A stretch of DNA of 64,000 nt from Schizochytrium sp. TIO01 (GCA_004764695.1 SMSO01000034.1:203501-267500), one strand, 5' to 3'; shown: positions 10,777 through 22,552, numbered from the stretch's first letter. Numbers and translations are program-made. The notes: generated by a model not told the origin, from the sequence alone.

Positions 10777-11822
10777 CGTTCTGAGAGGAAGGCTTATAAC
10801 AATCGTCTATCTCAAGACAACCTGGCTGACTGACTGAATAAGGGCTGAGCTCTTGAACTGCTTCGCAATTTGGATTTGCTTTTGCTTTTGCTTTTGCTTT
10901 TGGATTTGCTTTTGCTTTTGCTTTCGCTTTCAAGTGAGCGAGTTCTTCGGCGATTTTAGCGGAACTGCGCCCCTCAGACCCCGTGCTTAAATTTGTATCA
11001 ATCTCTGGGCGCAAAATGCAAAATCTTGAAGAAATCCGGGCCAGCGCATATATTTCAACGGGAAATTAAATCCCTGGCAGAACGAATGCCTTCAAAGTGG
11101 AAGCTCACCGGTTCAGGCTGCGCTCCAGCGCCCTTCGGGAGGATTTCTGAAAGAACGCGATCAACGGAGCAGGCGGAACCGGACGGCGCCCGGTCTCCCT
11201 CTCGCGACGCCCTGAAGGCACGGAGCTCGAGCCCCTCAAATGCAGTCATCCATTTCGAAACGACGTGAGCAGACAGCAGCAAAACGGCTGACGGACAAAA
11301 ACGAAGTGCCGCGCGTGGCTGCTCGCACCCGCAGCGGTCCCCCAGGCCAATGTACGGCACTTCTTGGCGTTTCACTGTGGGACGCGCTTCCTCACAAGCC
11401 AGCCCTGCCCACCGAACCTTTCCAAAGCCGCAGCTTTCCCCGCTGTTTCTGCGGACGCTTCCACTGCCCACAGTGCTTCCCTCGCGCCGCCCCCCCCCCC
11501 CCGGAGTTTTCCCGACCCTCGCGTTGCTAGCTGAGCGATCTCCTATTGCGCGCCTCGAAACCTAAGGCGTCCCAACGGATCCTGCTTTGGACGGCCCTGG
11601 ACTTCGAAGGAATGACCGGCCGACTCGCTCACTGTCTGTTTGCCGCCAGACCAGCACATCTTGCGCGTTCGGAAAGATAAAGATAGACAGACGGACAGAC
11701 GGACAGGCCTCCGACGGTCTGTCTGGTGGCCTCTCTCGAGCGCCGGGTTTTCGTGTCCTCCACGAGTCGTCATGAATCTTGGGCCAACTTGAAGCATTCA
11801 AGCACGAATGTACGTATATAAT

Positions 11823-11823
<1 letters not shown>

Positions 11824-11857
<34 letters not shown>

Positions 11858-11878
11858 CAGAAAGATAGATAGATAGAA
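11824..11878. repeat. (GATA)n microsatellite
   Basis: An almost perfect gata tetranucleotide run, interrupted once by cagaaa. Confidence 0.9.
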
Positions 11879-12090
11879 GATATCTGTGGATCCGTCCATT
11901 ACGAATAAGAAGAAAGAAAGAAAGGAAGAAAGTGCGTGCCGAGGGACGGATCCAGGCGCCGCACTGCAGGCACTGCAGGCTCTCGGCGGCCCCACAGCGC
12001 CCCGCAGCGCCCCGCAGAAGGGCGAAGATCCGCCGAACAGCGCGAGATCCGCCCTTTGGCAGCGGGAATCGTACAGCACAGCGTCCTTTA

Positions 12091-12183
12091 CAGATGAATG
12101 AATGAATTAGATTGAATGAATGAATGAATTCGATTGAGTGAATGAATTAGATTGAATGAATGAATGAATGAATGAATGATCGA
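12091..12183. repeat. (GAAT)n microsatellite with interruptions
   Basis: Three blocks of gaat units separated by tagatt/tcgatt interruptions. Confidence 0.9.
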
Positions 12184-12736
12184 TGCGAAATCAGCAGAGC
12201 TGGAAGAGGCCTTGGCCAAACCTGAGAGGGTTGGTGCATACATATCGATGGATAGAAACAAATGCAGATCAGTGAGTGAATCAGCGAAGTTGAGTCGGGG
12301 CTTTCCGCCCAAACCTGAGAAGACTTGATAAATGAAAAGGTGAATAAGTAAGCCTTCAAATAGAATTGGAACACACATACGCAGGCGAATGATAGACAGT
12401 GCATTCGTGAAGAAGTTGGAGATCGTAGACACGAACAACAACAACGACAACAAGAAGAAGATAAGAATAGTAATGATAGTAACAAGCACCAGCACAAGAA
12501 TTCAGAGCTGAGGCAGTTTGCGACGAGCAGCGCCAGAACATCCGCCGCCAGGGACGCTGAGCCTGGCGGCCTTCGCACACGCGACGGCAACAAAGCCGGC
12601 GATGGCTGGTGCAGACATCGAGGACGGCGACGACATCGACATCGACGACGACGACGACGACGAATCTGCGACAATTCAGGGGTGCTGACAGTTGTTCGTG
12701 CGGTCGGTGCTCGAGCCCTCTGAAGATGTGCAATCG

Positions 12737-12856
12737 TCAGAGTAAATCAGATTGAATCAGAGTAAATCAGATTGAATCAGAGTAAATCAGAGTAAATCAG
12801 AGTGAATCAGAGTAAATCAGAGTGAATCAGATTGAATCAGATTAAGTCGGATTGAG
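12737..12856. repeat. Decamer repeat array (CAGAGTAAAT / CAGATTGAAT)
   Basis: About twelve tandem ten-base units of two alternating types. A ten-base period keeps every unit on one face of the helix; no function is apparent. Confidence 0.9.
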
Positions 12857-15814
12857 AGCAGCAAAGGTTGGCCGGGCAATGGACAAGCTCGTTCGGTCCA
12901 CTTCCAGGGCCTTGTTGGAGAAGAAGGGAGTGAAGTGCTGCGCTCGAAGAATTAATTATTCCAAGACATGAGGAATCGAAGACATGAGGAATCGAAGAAA
13001 ATGAAGAATCGAAGAAAACGAAGGATCGAAGGAAATGAAGGATCGAAGGCACCAAATCCCGCGTCCCGGACGAGAAGTGGGACGTTCGCAGGAAAGGCCT
13101 GGACGAGCTATGGCGACCGTCCAAGCTGACCTGAGGGAGGCACTGTGGGGAAACGCGGCGGTGACGCGGGAACCCGCACACGGGGCTGGCGAGGGCTCGA
13201 GTTTACAGGGAAGAATTTGGTTTGCGACGAAGAAGGGGGAATGCGAAGAGGCCAATCAATGTACGCGCGCGAAGGCGATTGTTTGAAGGAGGCGCGCCGA
13301 GAAAGATGCAAAATTGCTGATTGAACGCCACGCGGGGCCAGCGAAAGCGTGCGTCAGAAGGGCGCTGGAGTGGAGATTTGGGCGGGGCTTTTGATGATTT
13401 GGGGGAGGGGGCACATGTGGTGTCCAGGGCTTACGCAGGAAGTGAAGAAGCAGAATGATTGAAGCATCGATATTTGCTGAGCGTGTGGGGAGGATAATCA
13501 AGGCCTATGCAGGCGGTTTTAGGCTCAAGATTTGCGCAGAATGACGAGAGTATGGAATGACCGCGTGTTTGTTTGTTTACTTTACTTCACTTTACTTTAC
13601 TTTACTTCACGTGCTGCTGGGTTCCTTTCGTAATTCTGAACACTAACCGGCGCGAAGAATGATTCCCCAGGACATTTGAGACGGTCGAAATGGCTCGGGC
13701 TGTTATTTTCGCCGATAAAAAGCACGCGCCAAATTCTCCGAGGCGACTGTAATGCTCGCTCTGATTCTGATGCTCATCTTTCAGTACCTCTCTAGAGCAA
13801 ACCGGAAATGAGGCTGCACGGCAGTCGCACTTGCAACAGAGCTGCTGCAAGGAGTTCGAGGCTTGTTGTAATCAGCAGGACAATTTACACGAGGATGATG
13901 AGGTGAAGAAGACAAAATTTGGCATCGAGAGGTTCTAGGTTCCTGTGTGGCGTTCAAGATGTGTGGGCCTTGCGTGCTTGTGGAGAGCCCTTGCGATGTG
14001 CTAGGACCAATGAATCTCTTGCTTATTTTTCGTGGACTGTCGAGAAAATAATCCTGGTTGCTTCTGTTCAGGATCTCGAGGTTCGAGGAGTAGACTGTTT
14101 TCTGAGACCTTGGTCGAGTGGCCGCGGTTTGTTTGAACAAGCTATGTCCGCACCGCTATTCAATTCTTGTGAAATAGATTCCGTTCAAGTCATACCGTAC
14201 ATTTCTCAAAGGCTGAAAGCCTAGAGGGTGTGAACGTGGAGGGTATTAAAACTGAGACGCAGAGTAGGAGCGAAGCGCAATTGCTTTGATTTCACCGCTC
14301 GGATCATACCCCACGTATGGTCTTCTGATGTTGAGGAATAAAAATTCGGATTCGCAAAACTGTTGTTTTTTAGTCTGCGTCCTCTGCCCTATAAAAAGTC
14401 TTAATGACTAAACAGACTCTCACTTTTTCGGAAACCCAGTATCGCAAGGGTATTCTTCTCTTGTGAAAATGAATGGCTGGGCTCAGGAGACGTTACGTTC
14501 TAAGCGAATGGTCAACTTTCGAACCCCCTATTTTCATACGGTTGGAGCTAGCGCTAAAACATTAGCCAGAACACACATAGACATGTGGAGCCCAAATTTT
14601 AATTTTGCACAACTTTTAGGATATACCATTGTGCTCATCACATGAAATCATAAAGAAGCAACTTAGGCTTATCTCAGCGGTCAGACTGCAAGTCTACAGA
14701 GGGAGACAGAAAGAAAGAGATTTCACGCAAATAATCCGCTCTAAGCTTCAGAAATAAGGAAGCTGGGTCCACCCAAACATCGGGTGCTTTATGGAGAGCC
14801 TTGCGAATTTTGTATTTGTTATTCACCTCTACAAAATTTCCCCCGCTTCGCTGCAGAATCTACAATCGTTGATAAGATTATTTTTCTGAGGCGATAGAAC
14901 AATTTTACATCACTGCAACGCTCCAGCCGTGTCGAACGGATCAGGTGCTTCGTGATCATTGAATCAGTTTTGGTCCTTGCAAAGAGGTTTTCTAGGGGAA
15001 TTTTATGAACGCATATGGAGCTAATTGCTGAAAGTAGTAATGGAAGATTCTCTTCCTCACTAGCGATGTCTCTGCTGCTGCTCTTCATAGTGAATAAAGA
15101 TTGCTACGCCATAGATGAAGTAGACTTGAAAGGTTTTGGGCAGTTATCTCCTTAAAAGAGAAAAGAAACTACTCTTAAGTTTTGTTGTTGAAAGAGACAG
15201 GGTGGCGAGGCAGTTCGAAAGTTAAAGAAATATGGTTTTACCTATATGCAAGGAGTTAGTCTGCGCTACACAGAAGTGGCTCGAACCTTGCAAACGTTCG
15301 CCTATCACCGGCAAGGCCTATGAAGACCTACTGAAAAAGTTACAGTTGAACAGCTTCGAGGATTCTTGACATAAGTTTGACCGTGCGAACTAGCCGTCAT
15401 GAGGATTGCTCAGATTCTAAGGATGAATAAATGTGAAAAGATAATTTAACTACCAACAGAAACTTGAAAGGTTTTGTTTGAAAAGCGCGGGAAACTGTAG
15501 CTTTATTTTCTTTTTCTTGTTTTGGTGTGATCCGAAAGCATAAGATGTCTTCTTGTCCATACCTTCGCCTTTTAGTTCGAAGTAACTCAAGATTAATTTT
15601 TCTCAACAAATGTGAAAGAGCAACGAGGAAGAAGGAAAGTGAGGAAATATTAACATCACAGTGCAAATCTATTGATGGTTTAGTTAAAAAAAAGTTCGTA
15701 GAGATATAAGTTCAACAACAACAAACGCAGGTAGCAAACAGGAGAAAAGACTTGACTTTGCTCTTATTTGGTCACACTGCTTGTATGAAGAGATTCAAAA
15801 GGAGAAAAAGAATT

Positions 15815-18800
15815 TTACAAGGTGGTGTCCAACGCGGCGTCAAGATCGACGTCCGCGCCAGGCTGCGTGGAGAGCTCCACAGCAAGGTGGATAATCTCAC
15901 GCGGATTGCCAACACAATTTTTGATAAGCTTGTGTTGTGCCACCTCCTGTAAGGTCGCCTCTCGCGGATTGCTTGATGGATTTACAACAATCTTCCGTTT
16001 AAGATGACGAACAAACAAGAGAGCAGCATCACCAGCATGCATAGGCTGCAGCTGATAATTTACGACGTTAACATTGAGTGTATGGCCCAAATGAAGAGGT
16101 TGTGCAGAGGTCACAAGGATGCGCACGTTTGATGTGCGGTCCAAAATGCCATGCAAAACAGCAATAGTTAGTGGGGATTCACGAAAGTCATCAAGAACAA
16201 TCAGGCATTTCGCGGCGCGCTGAGCAAGCGCGCGAGCCAAGACATTGGACTTGGCCACAGCACGCCTGCGCAAATCGCTGAGCGCAAGTCTTTCAAGGCG
16301 GCGCGCCTTATCCGCTTCGCCGTTTGAGAGATCATCATGGATATCATCTTCCTCATCACTGACAGACTCCTCGTCACTGCTAAATGAAGATGATTCCGAA
16401 TTCAGAAGTGATTCCATCGTCATAATTGCCTCCTTAGAAACAGCCCTGCGATCAGCAAAGTGAGGTGCAAACTCAAGAGCATCGTCCTCGATATCGTAGG
16501 TGCTCGCTGAACCATACTGAGTGGATAGCATGGCACTAACGCTGCGCTCTGTAGATGTATTCTGATCAGCAGGTGAGGCTTCAGAAGAGAGAAACGGGTA
16601 CAAAGCATCCCAAAGATTGTCAACGAGACTTGCCAGCTCCATAATTGCTTCTTCCGGCGAGTCCTTTGTGTGGCGATGATGGTGGTGATGATGATAGTGT
16701 GCTGACTTGACATAAAAGATACCATCACGCATGACTGTAGAGCACCGACGTTGATGTAGGTGATGAGCTACGGCAAGAGAAACTTGTGTTTTGCCCATCC
16801 CAGATGCCTCGGAGCAAACTGCAACGAGACGGCGGCGGTCTTGCATCAGGTAGCGCAAAACAGTCCACATGGAGGCATGGCGACCAAGGAAATCTTCACA
16901 CAAGGGAGGGAGTGGTTGCATTGTCTCACTTTGCGGCCAAGTACGAGTTTGGCGGCGGTCTTGCGCAGTTGGGCGCCAAATGACCTCGCGGTGGGAATCG
17001 TTATCCGGAAGCAAAACAAAGGCATCCATCTCATCATCAGCAAATGACGGCGAGCTTTGCACAGCCTCACGGGCTGACTCAAAAGCGTCGCGCACTGTAC
17101 GCCCACAAGCTAAAGCCAAGTAAAACGCACGTGTGAACACTGCAGCTACCTGATCGCGTACGCGCTTGCGATATGCGATCACATGAGCAACCCCAGCTAA
17201 AACGAACTCACGAGCTGCCGCATCCGAATTACAGGCATTGAGCACCACCAAGCGCAGCGTCTTGAATGATCGCTGCGTAATGGTAGAACGCAAAAGGCCG
17301 CGAAGCATATCCATACTCACACTGTGAAGCTGGCCAGCTGCATCTTCAAATGCAATAAAGTTTTTGGTACAGTGGCCGCTGAAATGTAAGCAGCGAACAT
17401 TGCCAAGAGTCATAAGTGTGTGAAAGGACTCTACGGTAGCACACGATACTGACACAGGAACTTCGCTTCGTAGCGACTGTCCTGAGGCAAGAGCAGCATG
17501 TCGCAAACTCCGACGAAGCATGTTATACTCACGCTGAATATCAAGCCCCTGAATTGGACGAAACTGGGAATCAGGGTTTCCAGAGACACCTTCTTTGCCC
17601 ATCATGATCAACGGCGAAGCGAACAGCAAATGGACCACACCTTCCTGGGGGTCGGTTGGTGCAGCCTTGGCAACCGGAATAAGAGAAGGCAAAAGGCTGT
17701 CAGAGTTCGGCGGGCTCTCAACAAAGGGAATATCAGAAGAGCAACGAATGTGAGGTCCTGGTTGTTCTAATGGTTGAAAGGTGGATGAAGAAGACGAGGA
17801 TGCTGATGTAGAAGACGCAATGCTAATCCCACTGTCGCTGTTTGCTGATGTCTGACGAATGTCCACAGCATGGGGCCGGGGTGGGTCAGCAGAAATGCTT
17901 CGCTTCGCCGGCCCACTGACTTTGGCGACAATAATTGGCTTGTCTGCCTCGTCAAGCTCTTCCTCGTCCCCGATACTGACAGAGACCTCACGACGTAACT
18001 TCATTAAATCATTTGGGACACGATAGTTGAGAGATGCCCACACAAAGATGGCCACAAAAACCGAGCCTTGTAAGAAGGAGAGAGCCATGCGGCTGAGCAT
18101 GTAGTCCTCGCAATTCGGTCCACCATACCCAAACTCGCAAGCACACTCCCCATCGATGCACTCACCACGGTGTGAACAGATAGCACCGTCTTGGTTAGAC
18201 TGACACCTGTAGGTATCTCGGTTGGTAATTTCTGCGCCAAAAATTTTCACATCATGAAGCTTAAGCTGCCCAAAGCTCAGGCGCTGGATGCGAATGTAGC
18301 TGCACGCTGTGTGTACGTGCATGCTAAAGTTTCCAGAGTCCTGCAGCACGACTTTTTTCCAACTAAAGGGCAACGGGCTCACGTCCGCGACAAGGTCAAC
18401 GTTGGTTACGTTCGAGCACCATACAAGCAATTTGCTTTGCTCAGAAACCTCATCAACGTTGACCGCAAAAGAGATGTGATCAACATAGTACAAACCATCA
18501 AGATCCATAATGATGTATGGAGAGTCCTCACTAGCTGTAGCGATTGTCTGGCGCCCTGCAGTTAGCCTACAAAAAGTGCCTTCTGAGGAAGACGAGGAAG
18601 ACTGCAGGCAAGTTTTGTTGGTAGCGATATTGGGAAGAAACTCAACAGGGTGTTCCTTGCCATTATTTTCCGTCTCAAACTGCGGACTAATGCGTGCAAA
18701 ATTAGACCCTAATGGAGTAGGAGACAAAGAAACACCGTTTGCGCGCTTGTGCTTGTCGGCAACAAGAAGTTGTTCTTTCGTGGGGCGGTATTGCTCACCA

Positions 18801-20635
18801 GCCATGGGAGACGCTGCTGGAGTCCCAACAAAACCGTTAAAGTTCCAGTCTTCAACATCATCCATGAAGCTCTTGGGCTTGCGTGCTTTGTATTGTGGCG
18901 GATGCTGATGACCAGGACCCCGGCGGTAAGGTGGTGAAGCCACGGGTGTTTTACCAAGGCTGGGAGAGAGGGAAGATGTGTGCACATGTGTAGATGTCCT
19001 GAATTCAGGCGACGCAGCTGGCGTCTCTGCCATCTCGAATTCTGGTGATGCAGAAGGTGTCGAGTACAAATACGAGCGAGTGGCCGCTACAGCGGCGTTT
19101 ACAGCTGCGGGGGCTGCTCTTGCAGCAGCAATTTTAGCTGCCACGAAATGTGGCGACGCAGCAGGTGTTTCTGCAATGCCTCTTTTGTAGGGTGCTGACG
19201 CAGGAGCAGCATAACCGCTGTACCTCTCTGCAGCGGCCGCTCTGGCTGCAGCAAAGTTAGGTGAGGCTGCTGGTGTCTCAGCGATATTTTCATTCCTCGA
19301 AATTGATGGCGTTGACTGAACATGATGCTGGCGGACAGCCTGTGCCGCGTACGCTTCTCGCCTGCGCTGCGCTGCCTCGACAGCTCTGACATTTTCAAGA
19401 TGAGGCGACGCGGCAGGTGTATCTGTTACGCCAAATTCTGGCGAGGCTGCTGGAGCAGAAAATGATGCAGCTCTTCGCCTTGCTGCAGCATACACATCGT
19501 CAAGATGAGGCGATGCAGCCGGTGTATCCGCAATCCCAAAATCAGGGGAGGCAGACGGGGCTGTATCGTATCCGTACCGCCTTGCTGCCGCAGCAGCAGC
19601 AGCAGCGGCTGCAGCGGCTGCTCGCACATCTTTCATGTGTGGTGATGCAGCTGGAGTATCTGCAACTCCAAACTCTGGTGAAGCGGAAGGTGCTGAGTAT
19701 GAAGACGTGTGTCGATGTTTTGCTGCTGCAGCTACTGCTGCAGCTGCCTCTGCTGCACGTACATCGTGAAGATGAGGCGAGGCTGCTGGTGTGTCTGCAA
19801 CCCCAAAATTAGGTGATGCTGCAGGTGCGGAATAAGAGTCTTCTCGATGGCCCCTCGCCGCTGAGGCAGACGCTGCAGCCGCTGCCGCTGCTGCCGCTGC
19901 TGCAGCCGCCCTTACGTCCTCCATATGCGGAGATGCTGCTGGTGTGTCAGCAATACCGAACTCTGGTGATGCTGCTGGAGCAGAAAATGCTTCCTGGTGA
20001 TGATGGCGCCTTGCTGCGAAAGCTGCTGCTGCAGCCGCTGCTGCCCTTACATCTTCCATGTGTGGTGAAGCTGCTGGTGTATCTGCAATTCCAAATTCTG
20101 GTGATGCAGCAGGTGCGGAAAAGGTCTCGTGGTGTTGACGATACCTTGCTTCAGCGGCGGCGGCTGCTGCTGCCCTAATATCCTCCATATGTGGTGATGC
20201 TGCAGGTGTGTCTGCAACCCCAAAGTCTGGTGATGCAGCAGGTGCGGAAAAGGTCTCGTGGTGTTGACGATACCTTGCTTCAGCGGCGGCGGCTGCTGCC
20301 CTAATATCCGCCATATGTGGTGATGCTGCAGGTGTGTCTGCAACGCCAAAGTCTGGTGATGCTGCTGGCATAGAATAGGAGCTTCGTTGCATAGGTATCC
20401 TAAAATCTGGTGATGCAGCTGGTGTGTCTGCGATGCCGTTAGCCTCGAAACGTTCGCGTTTATGTCTCTCTCGCATTATGAGAACCCTTCTCCTCATTTC
20501 AGGTGAGGCCGACGGAATGTCCACGCCTTCGATTTCTGGTGATGCTGCTGGTGTGTTTGACTCTGCTCCGACCAACGAACATGCGCCAATAAAGAGCAGG
20601 AGCCATGCTGCCAGCAGTTTCCCAACACGAGCCAT
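15815..20635 (-). CDS. Single-pass receptor with TPAASP repeats, discoidin-like and EGF-like domains, cytosolic CHAT protease and STAND/NB-ARC-like NTPase
   Basis: 1606 residues, intronless. Signal peptide at 1-24. Residues 28-610 hold about 25 TPAASP/APAASP motifs alternating with Ala-rich, basic helices. 665-802 resembles a discoidin (F5/8C) fold with scattered Cys. 811-842 is EGF-like (six Cys, CACEFGYGGPNC). Membrane helix about 851-870, giving a type I topology. After a Ser-rich linker, 1000-1212 matches a CHAT domain of the caspase clan: candidate catalytic His1088 in HFSGHC and Cys1135 in LNACNS, then a VIAYRKRVRDQVAAVF segment. 1250-1580 is STAND/NB-ARC-like: LGR entry, Walker A-like SGMGKT (Lys1282), Walker B CLIVLDD (1477-1483), ILVTS, and a GNPREI motif in the GLPL position. 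An acidic insert (about 1330-1450) separates Walker A and B. No TPR or LRR sensor follows the NTPase, so sensing is inferred to be extracellular and output proteolytic. Both catalytic residues are present. TAA stop. Confidence 0.88.
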   Translation of the reverse strand: MARVGKLLAAWLLLFIGACSLVGAESNTPAASPEIEGVDIPSASPEMRRRVLIMRERHKRERFEANGIADTPAASPDFRIPMQRSSYSMPAASPDFGVADTPAASPHMADIRAAAAAAEARYRQHHETFSAPAASPDFGVADTPAASPHMEDIRAAAAAAAEARYRQHHETFSAPAASPEFGIADTPAASPHMEDVRAAAAAAAAFAARRHHHQEAFSAPAASPEFGIADTPAASPHMEDVRAAAAAAAAAAAAASASAARGHREDSYSAPAASPNFGVADTPAASPHLHDVRAAEAAAAVAAAAKHRHTSSYSAPSASPEFGVADTPAASPHMKDVRAAAAAAAAAAAAARRYGYDTAPSASPDFGIADTPAASPHLDDVYAAARRRAASFSAPAASPEFGVTDTPAASPHLENVRAVEAAQRRREAYAAQAVRQHHVQSTPSISRNENIAETPAASPNFAAARAAAAERYSGYAAPASAPYKRGIAETPAASPHFVAAKIAAARAAPAAVNAAVAATRSYLYSTPSASPEFEMAETPAASPEFRTSTHVHTSSLSPSLGKTPVASPPYRRGPGHQHPPQYKARKPKSFMDDVEDWNFNGFVGTPAASPMAGEQYRPTKEQLLVADKHKRANGVSLSPTPLGSNFARISPQFETENNGKEHPVEFLPNIATNKTCLQSSSSSSEGTFCRLTAGRQTIATASEDSPYIIMDLDGLYYVDHISFAVNVDEVSEQSKLLVWCSNVTNVDLVADVSPLPFSWKKVVLQDSGNFSMHVHTACSYIRIQRLSFGQLKLHDVKIFGAEITNRDTYRCQSNQDGAICSHRGECIDGECACEFGYGGPNCEDYMLSRMALSFLQGSVFVAIFVWASLNYRVPNDLMKLRREVSVSIGDEEELDEADKPIIVAKVSGPAKRSISADPPRPHAVDIRQTSANSDSGISIASSTSASSSSSSTFQPLEQPGPHIRCSSDIPFVESPPNSDSLLPSLIPVAKAAPTDPQEGVVHLLFASPLIMMGKEGVSGNPDSQFRPIQGLDIQREYNMLRRSLRHAALASGQSLRSEVPVSVSCATVESFHTLMTLGNVRCLHFSGHCTKNFIAFEDAAGQLHSVSMDMLRGLLRSTITQRSFKTLRLVVLNACNSDAAAREFVLAGVAHVIAYRKRVRDQVAAVFTRAFYLALACGRTVRDAFESAREAVQSSPSFADDEMDAFVLLPDNDSHREVIWRPTAQDRRQTRTWPQSETMQPLPPLCEDFLGRHASMWTVLRYLMQDRRRLVAVCSEASGMGKTQVSLAVAHHLHQRRCSTVMRDGIFYVKSAHYHHHHHHRHTKDSPEEAIMELASLVDNLWDALYPFLSSEASPADQNTSTERSVSAMLSTQYGSASTYDIEDDALEFAPHFADRRAVSKEAIMTMESLLNSESSSFSSDEESVSDEEDDIHDDLSNGEADKARRLERLALSDLRRRAVAKSNVLARALAQRAAKCLIVLDDFRESPLTIAVLHGILDRTSNVRILVTSAQPLHLGHTLNVNVVNYQLQPMHAGDAALLFVRHLKRKIVVNPSSNPREATLQEVAQHKLIKNCVGNPREIIHLAVELSTQPGADVDLDAALDTTL
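18800..20560 (-). repeat. Tandem TPAASP-coding repeats within the receptor gene
   Basis: The part coding for residues about 28-610 is a degenerate tandem array. Each unit encodes a Pro-Ala-Ala-Ser-Pro motif followed by Asp/Glu/His and a hydrophobic residue, then Gly-Val/Ile-Ala-Asp, then an Ala-rich stretch with basic residues. Two adjacent units near 20,090-20,370 are almost identical in DNA, showing recent unit duplication. Array length is therefore expected to vary between alleles. Confidence 0.85.
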
Positions 20636-22403
20636 TGTGAAAAAAAGAAGATTTACCTGTGTATATAATCAATAAATGTGCGAAAGAAGGTATGTATATT
20701 ACGTATTTTTTCGCTTCCTCGTTTGTGAGTTTGTGAGAGTGTAGGCTGTTTAAATTTGCTGCTACACCCTGACAAATTCTGCTTATGTAATGGAAATCAA
20801 TTCCTTGCGTCGAGAGAGTGGAGGAGAAACCCCAAATATTAATTACAACACAGCCAATAGATCAGAGACCACTGCACGACGGCCTTCAACTAAATTAAGC
20901 TACTCCCAACTCCAACCAAGGTGATCAAGCCGAAGAGTATCACAGAAGAATGATGCGCGAGCTTTCGCACCTTTTATTCTTTGATAATAGAAAAACGAAA
21001 GGCCAAAGAACGAGATAGTAAAACACTACAACAAGATAGTGAAAACGAAACCCAAGATGAAAACGGTCTCCTGAACGGGGCGGGCTCAACCCGGCTCGTC
21101 TACAGTCTCCGTTCCCTTCTTCGCGTATAGCACTGCGCTTCCACCGCGACAGAAGTAGTAGAGGCCGACGGACTAGTCGAAAAACCTAGTTGAAATAGTA
21201 GTTGAGAATCGAATTGACCAGACGACCAGCAGAGCGTCCGCGGACGCGATGATGGGTCGCCTTGCAGCCGACCACCAGTCCTGCGACCTAGAGCTATGCT
21301 CCCGCCTGCGCTCAGGGCGTCTGGCGGGAGCTGATTCGTCCTCGGCCGCGGCTCCTCGCGGCGATGGGCGGTGTCTAGGGGCGGTCTCGCGCGGCCGCTC
21401 CTGACGTCCTCTATCAAAGTTGTTTACACTGACGATTTCGAAAAGAGTGAAGCGGCCTTCCTCTATGCCCCCCTCCGATGGGGCCCCTCAATGCCTCACA
21501 GGGTTATTGCGGGAGTCTATGCTCCTAATGTCCACTATATGGGCACTATGCGGCGAAGTTTGCTCCGCAACACCGGAAGGGGCCGCAATTGAGGTTGTCT
21601 CGGTGTGCAGTTGTCTTATTATACTTGTATCAAAAGGACAGGTGCAAGGCGAAGCGGCCGCGCCTCAGCTAAAACTTGTATCTGTGGTCGGCAGCAAAAT
21701 CCGGGTGAAAGACACGAGCGAAAGGGCCGAGAGGCGCCAGTGTGTATGAGAGGAGAACACCACTGAAGAACTAAACTAGAGGGACAGCCACTCACACGCC
21801 ACTGACACACTACCCTCTGCAGAAATGTTGTGATTATGTTCCCAATTTGGCTTGGGCGGCAGGACAGTGGATATGCTGAAGTTACGAAGTGCCAGACTTA
21901 TTCAAATTTACATTTTTAAATTTTCAAATTAGCTATTCAGACACACTAACACTGGAAACGTATTTAAGGACATCACTACGACCAATCATTTGCAGAGGAA
22001 AACATTCTAGAAAACTCCGATCGGAGCAGGAAAAAAAGAAAAACGAAGCTTTGGGAATCCTTCGAAAAAACCAGCCCCTCCAGTCAAGCGCACTGCGGGC
22101 AGTCCCTCCCCTCACAAATCTATCACCAAAGTACCACAAGTGCTCAGAGTCGCCTCACGAAGCTCAGACTCCCAAACCGCAGCTTTCCCACCGTCTTGGC
22201 TTTCTGCTCCAACTGTGGACCATAGTATCTCTATCACATCTCCACAGTTCCAAACCGGCCGTCCTCCGAGCCAACTCACCTTCTTCCTTTTCTTTTTCTC
22301 TACTCCATACTTCTATTCGTTGAATATAGGCACCCCTATATAAACAGAAATATAAATACCTCGTTTGATGTTGCAATATAATAGAAACGCGAGTATTCCC
22401 TGA

Positions 22404-22515
<112 letters not shown>

Positions 22516-22548
22516 CTAACTATGATCGATGGGACGAAAGCTTTTCGT

Positions 22549-22552
22549 CTTT

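Larger units (their letters stand above)
11020..15800. other. Long gene-free region with simple repeats
   Basis: About 4.8 kb without a supported gene. 11.0-13.5 kb is G+C-richer, with gcggacgcttc at 11451, a GATA run at 11824-11878, GAAT runs at 12091-12183 and a decamer array at 12737-12856, plus an acgacg run near 12,645 and an actttact run near 13,575-13,610. Frames of 100-175 codons here are low-complexity artefacts. 13.6-15.8 kb shows no structure. Confidence 0.55.

Noticed and set aside
12147-12674. Overlapping minus-strand frames of 125-175 codons
   Set aside because: Created by GAAT and ACG repeats (runs of HSFIHSFIHS and RRRRRCRCRR type); no gene-like composition.
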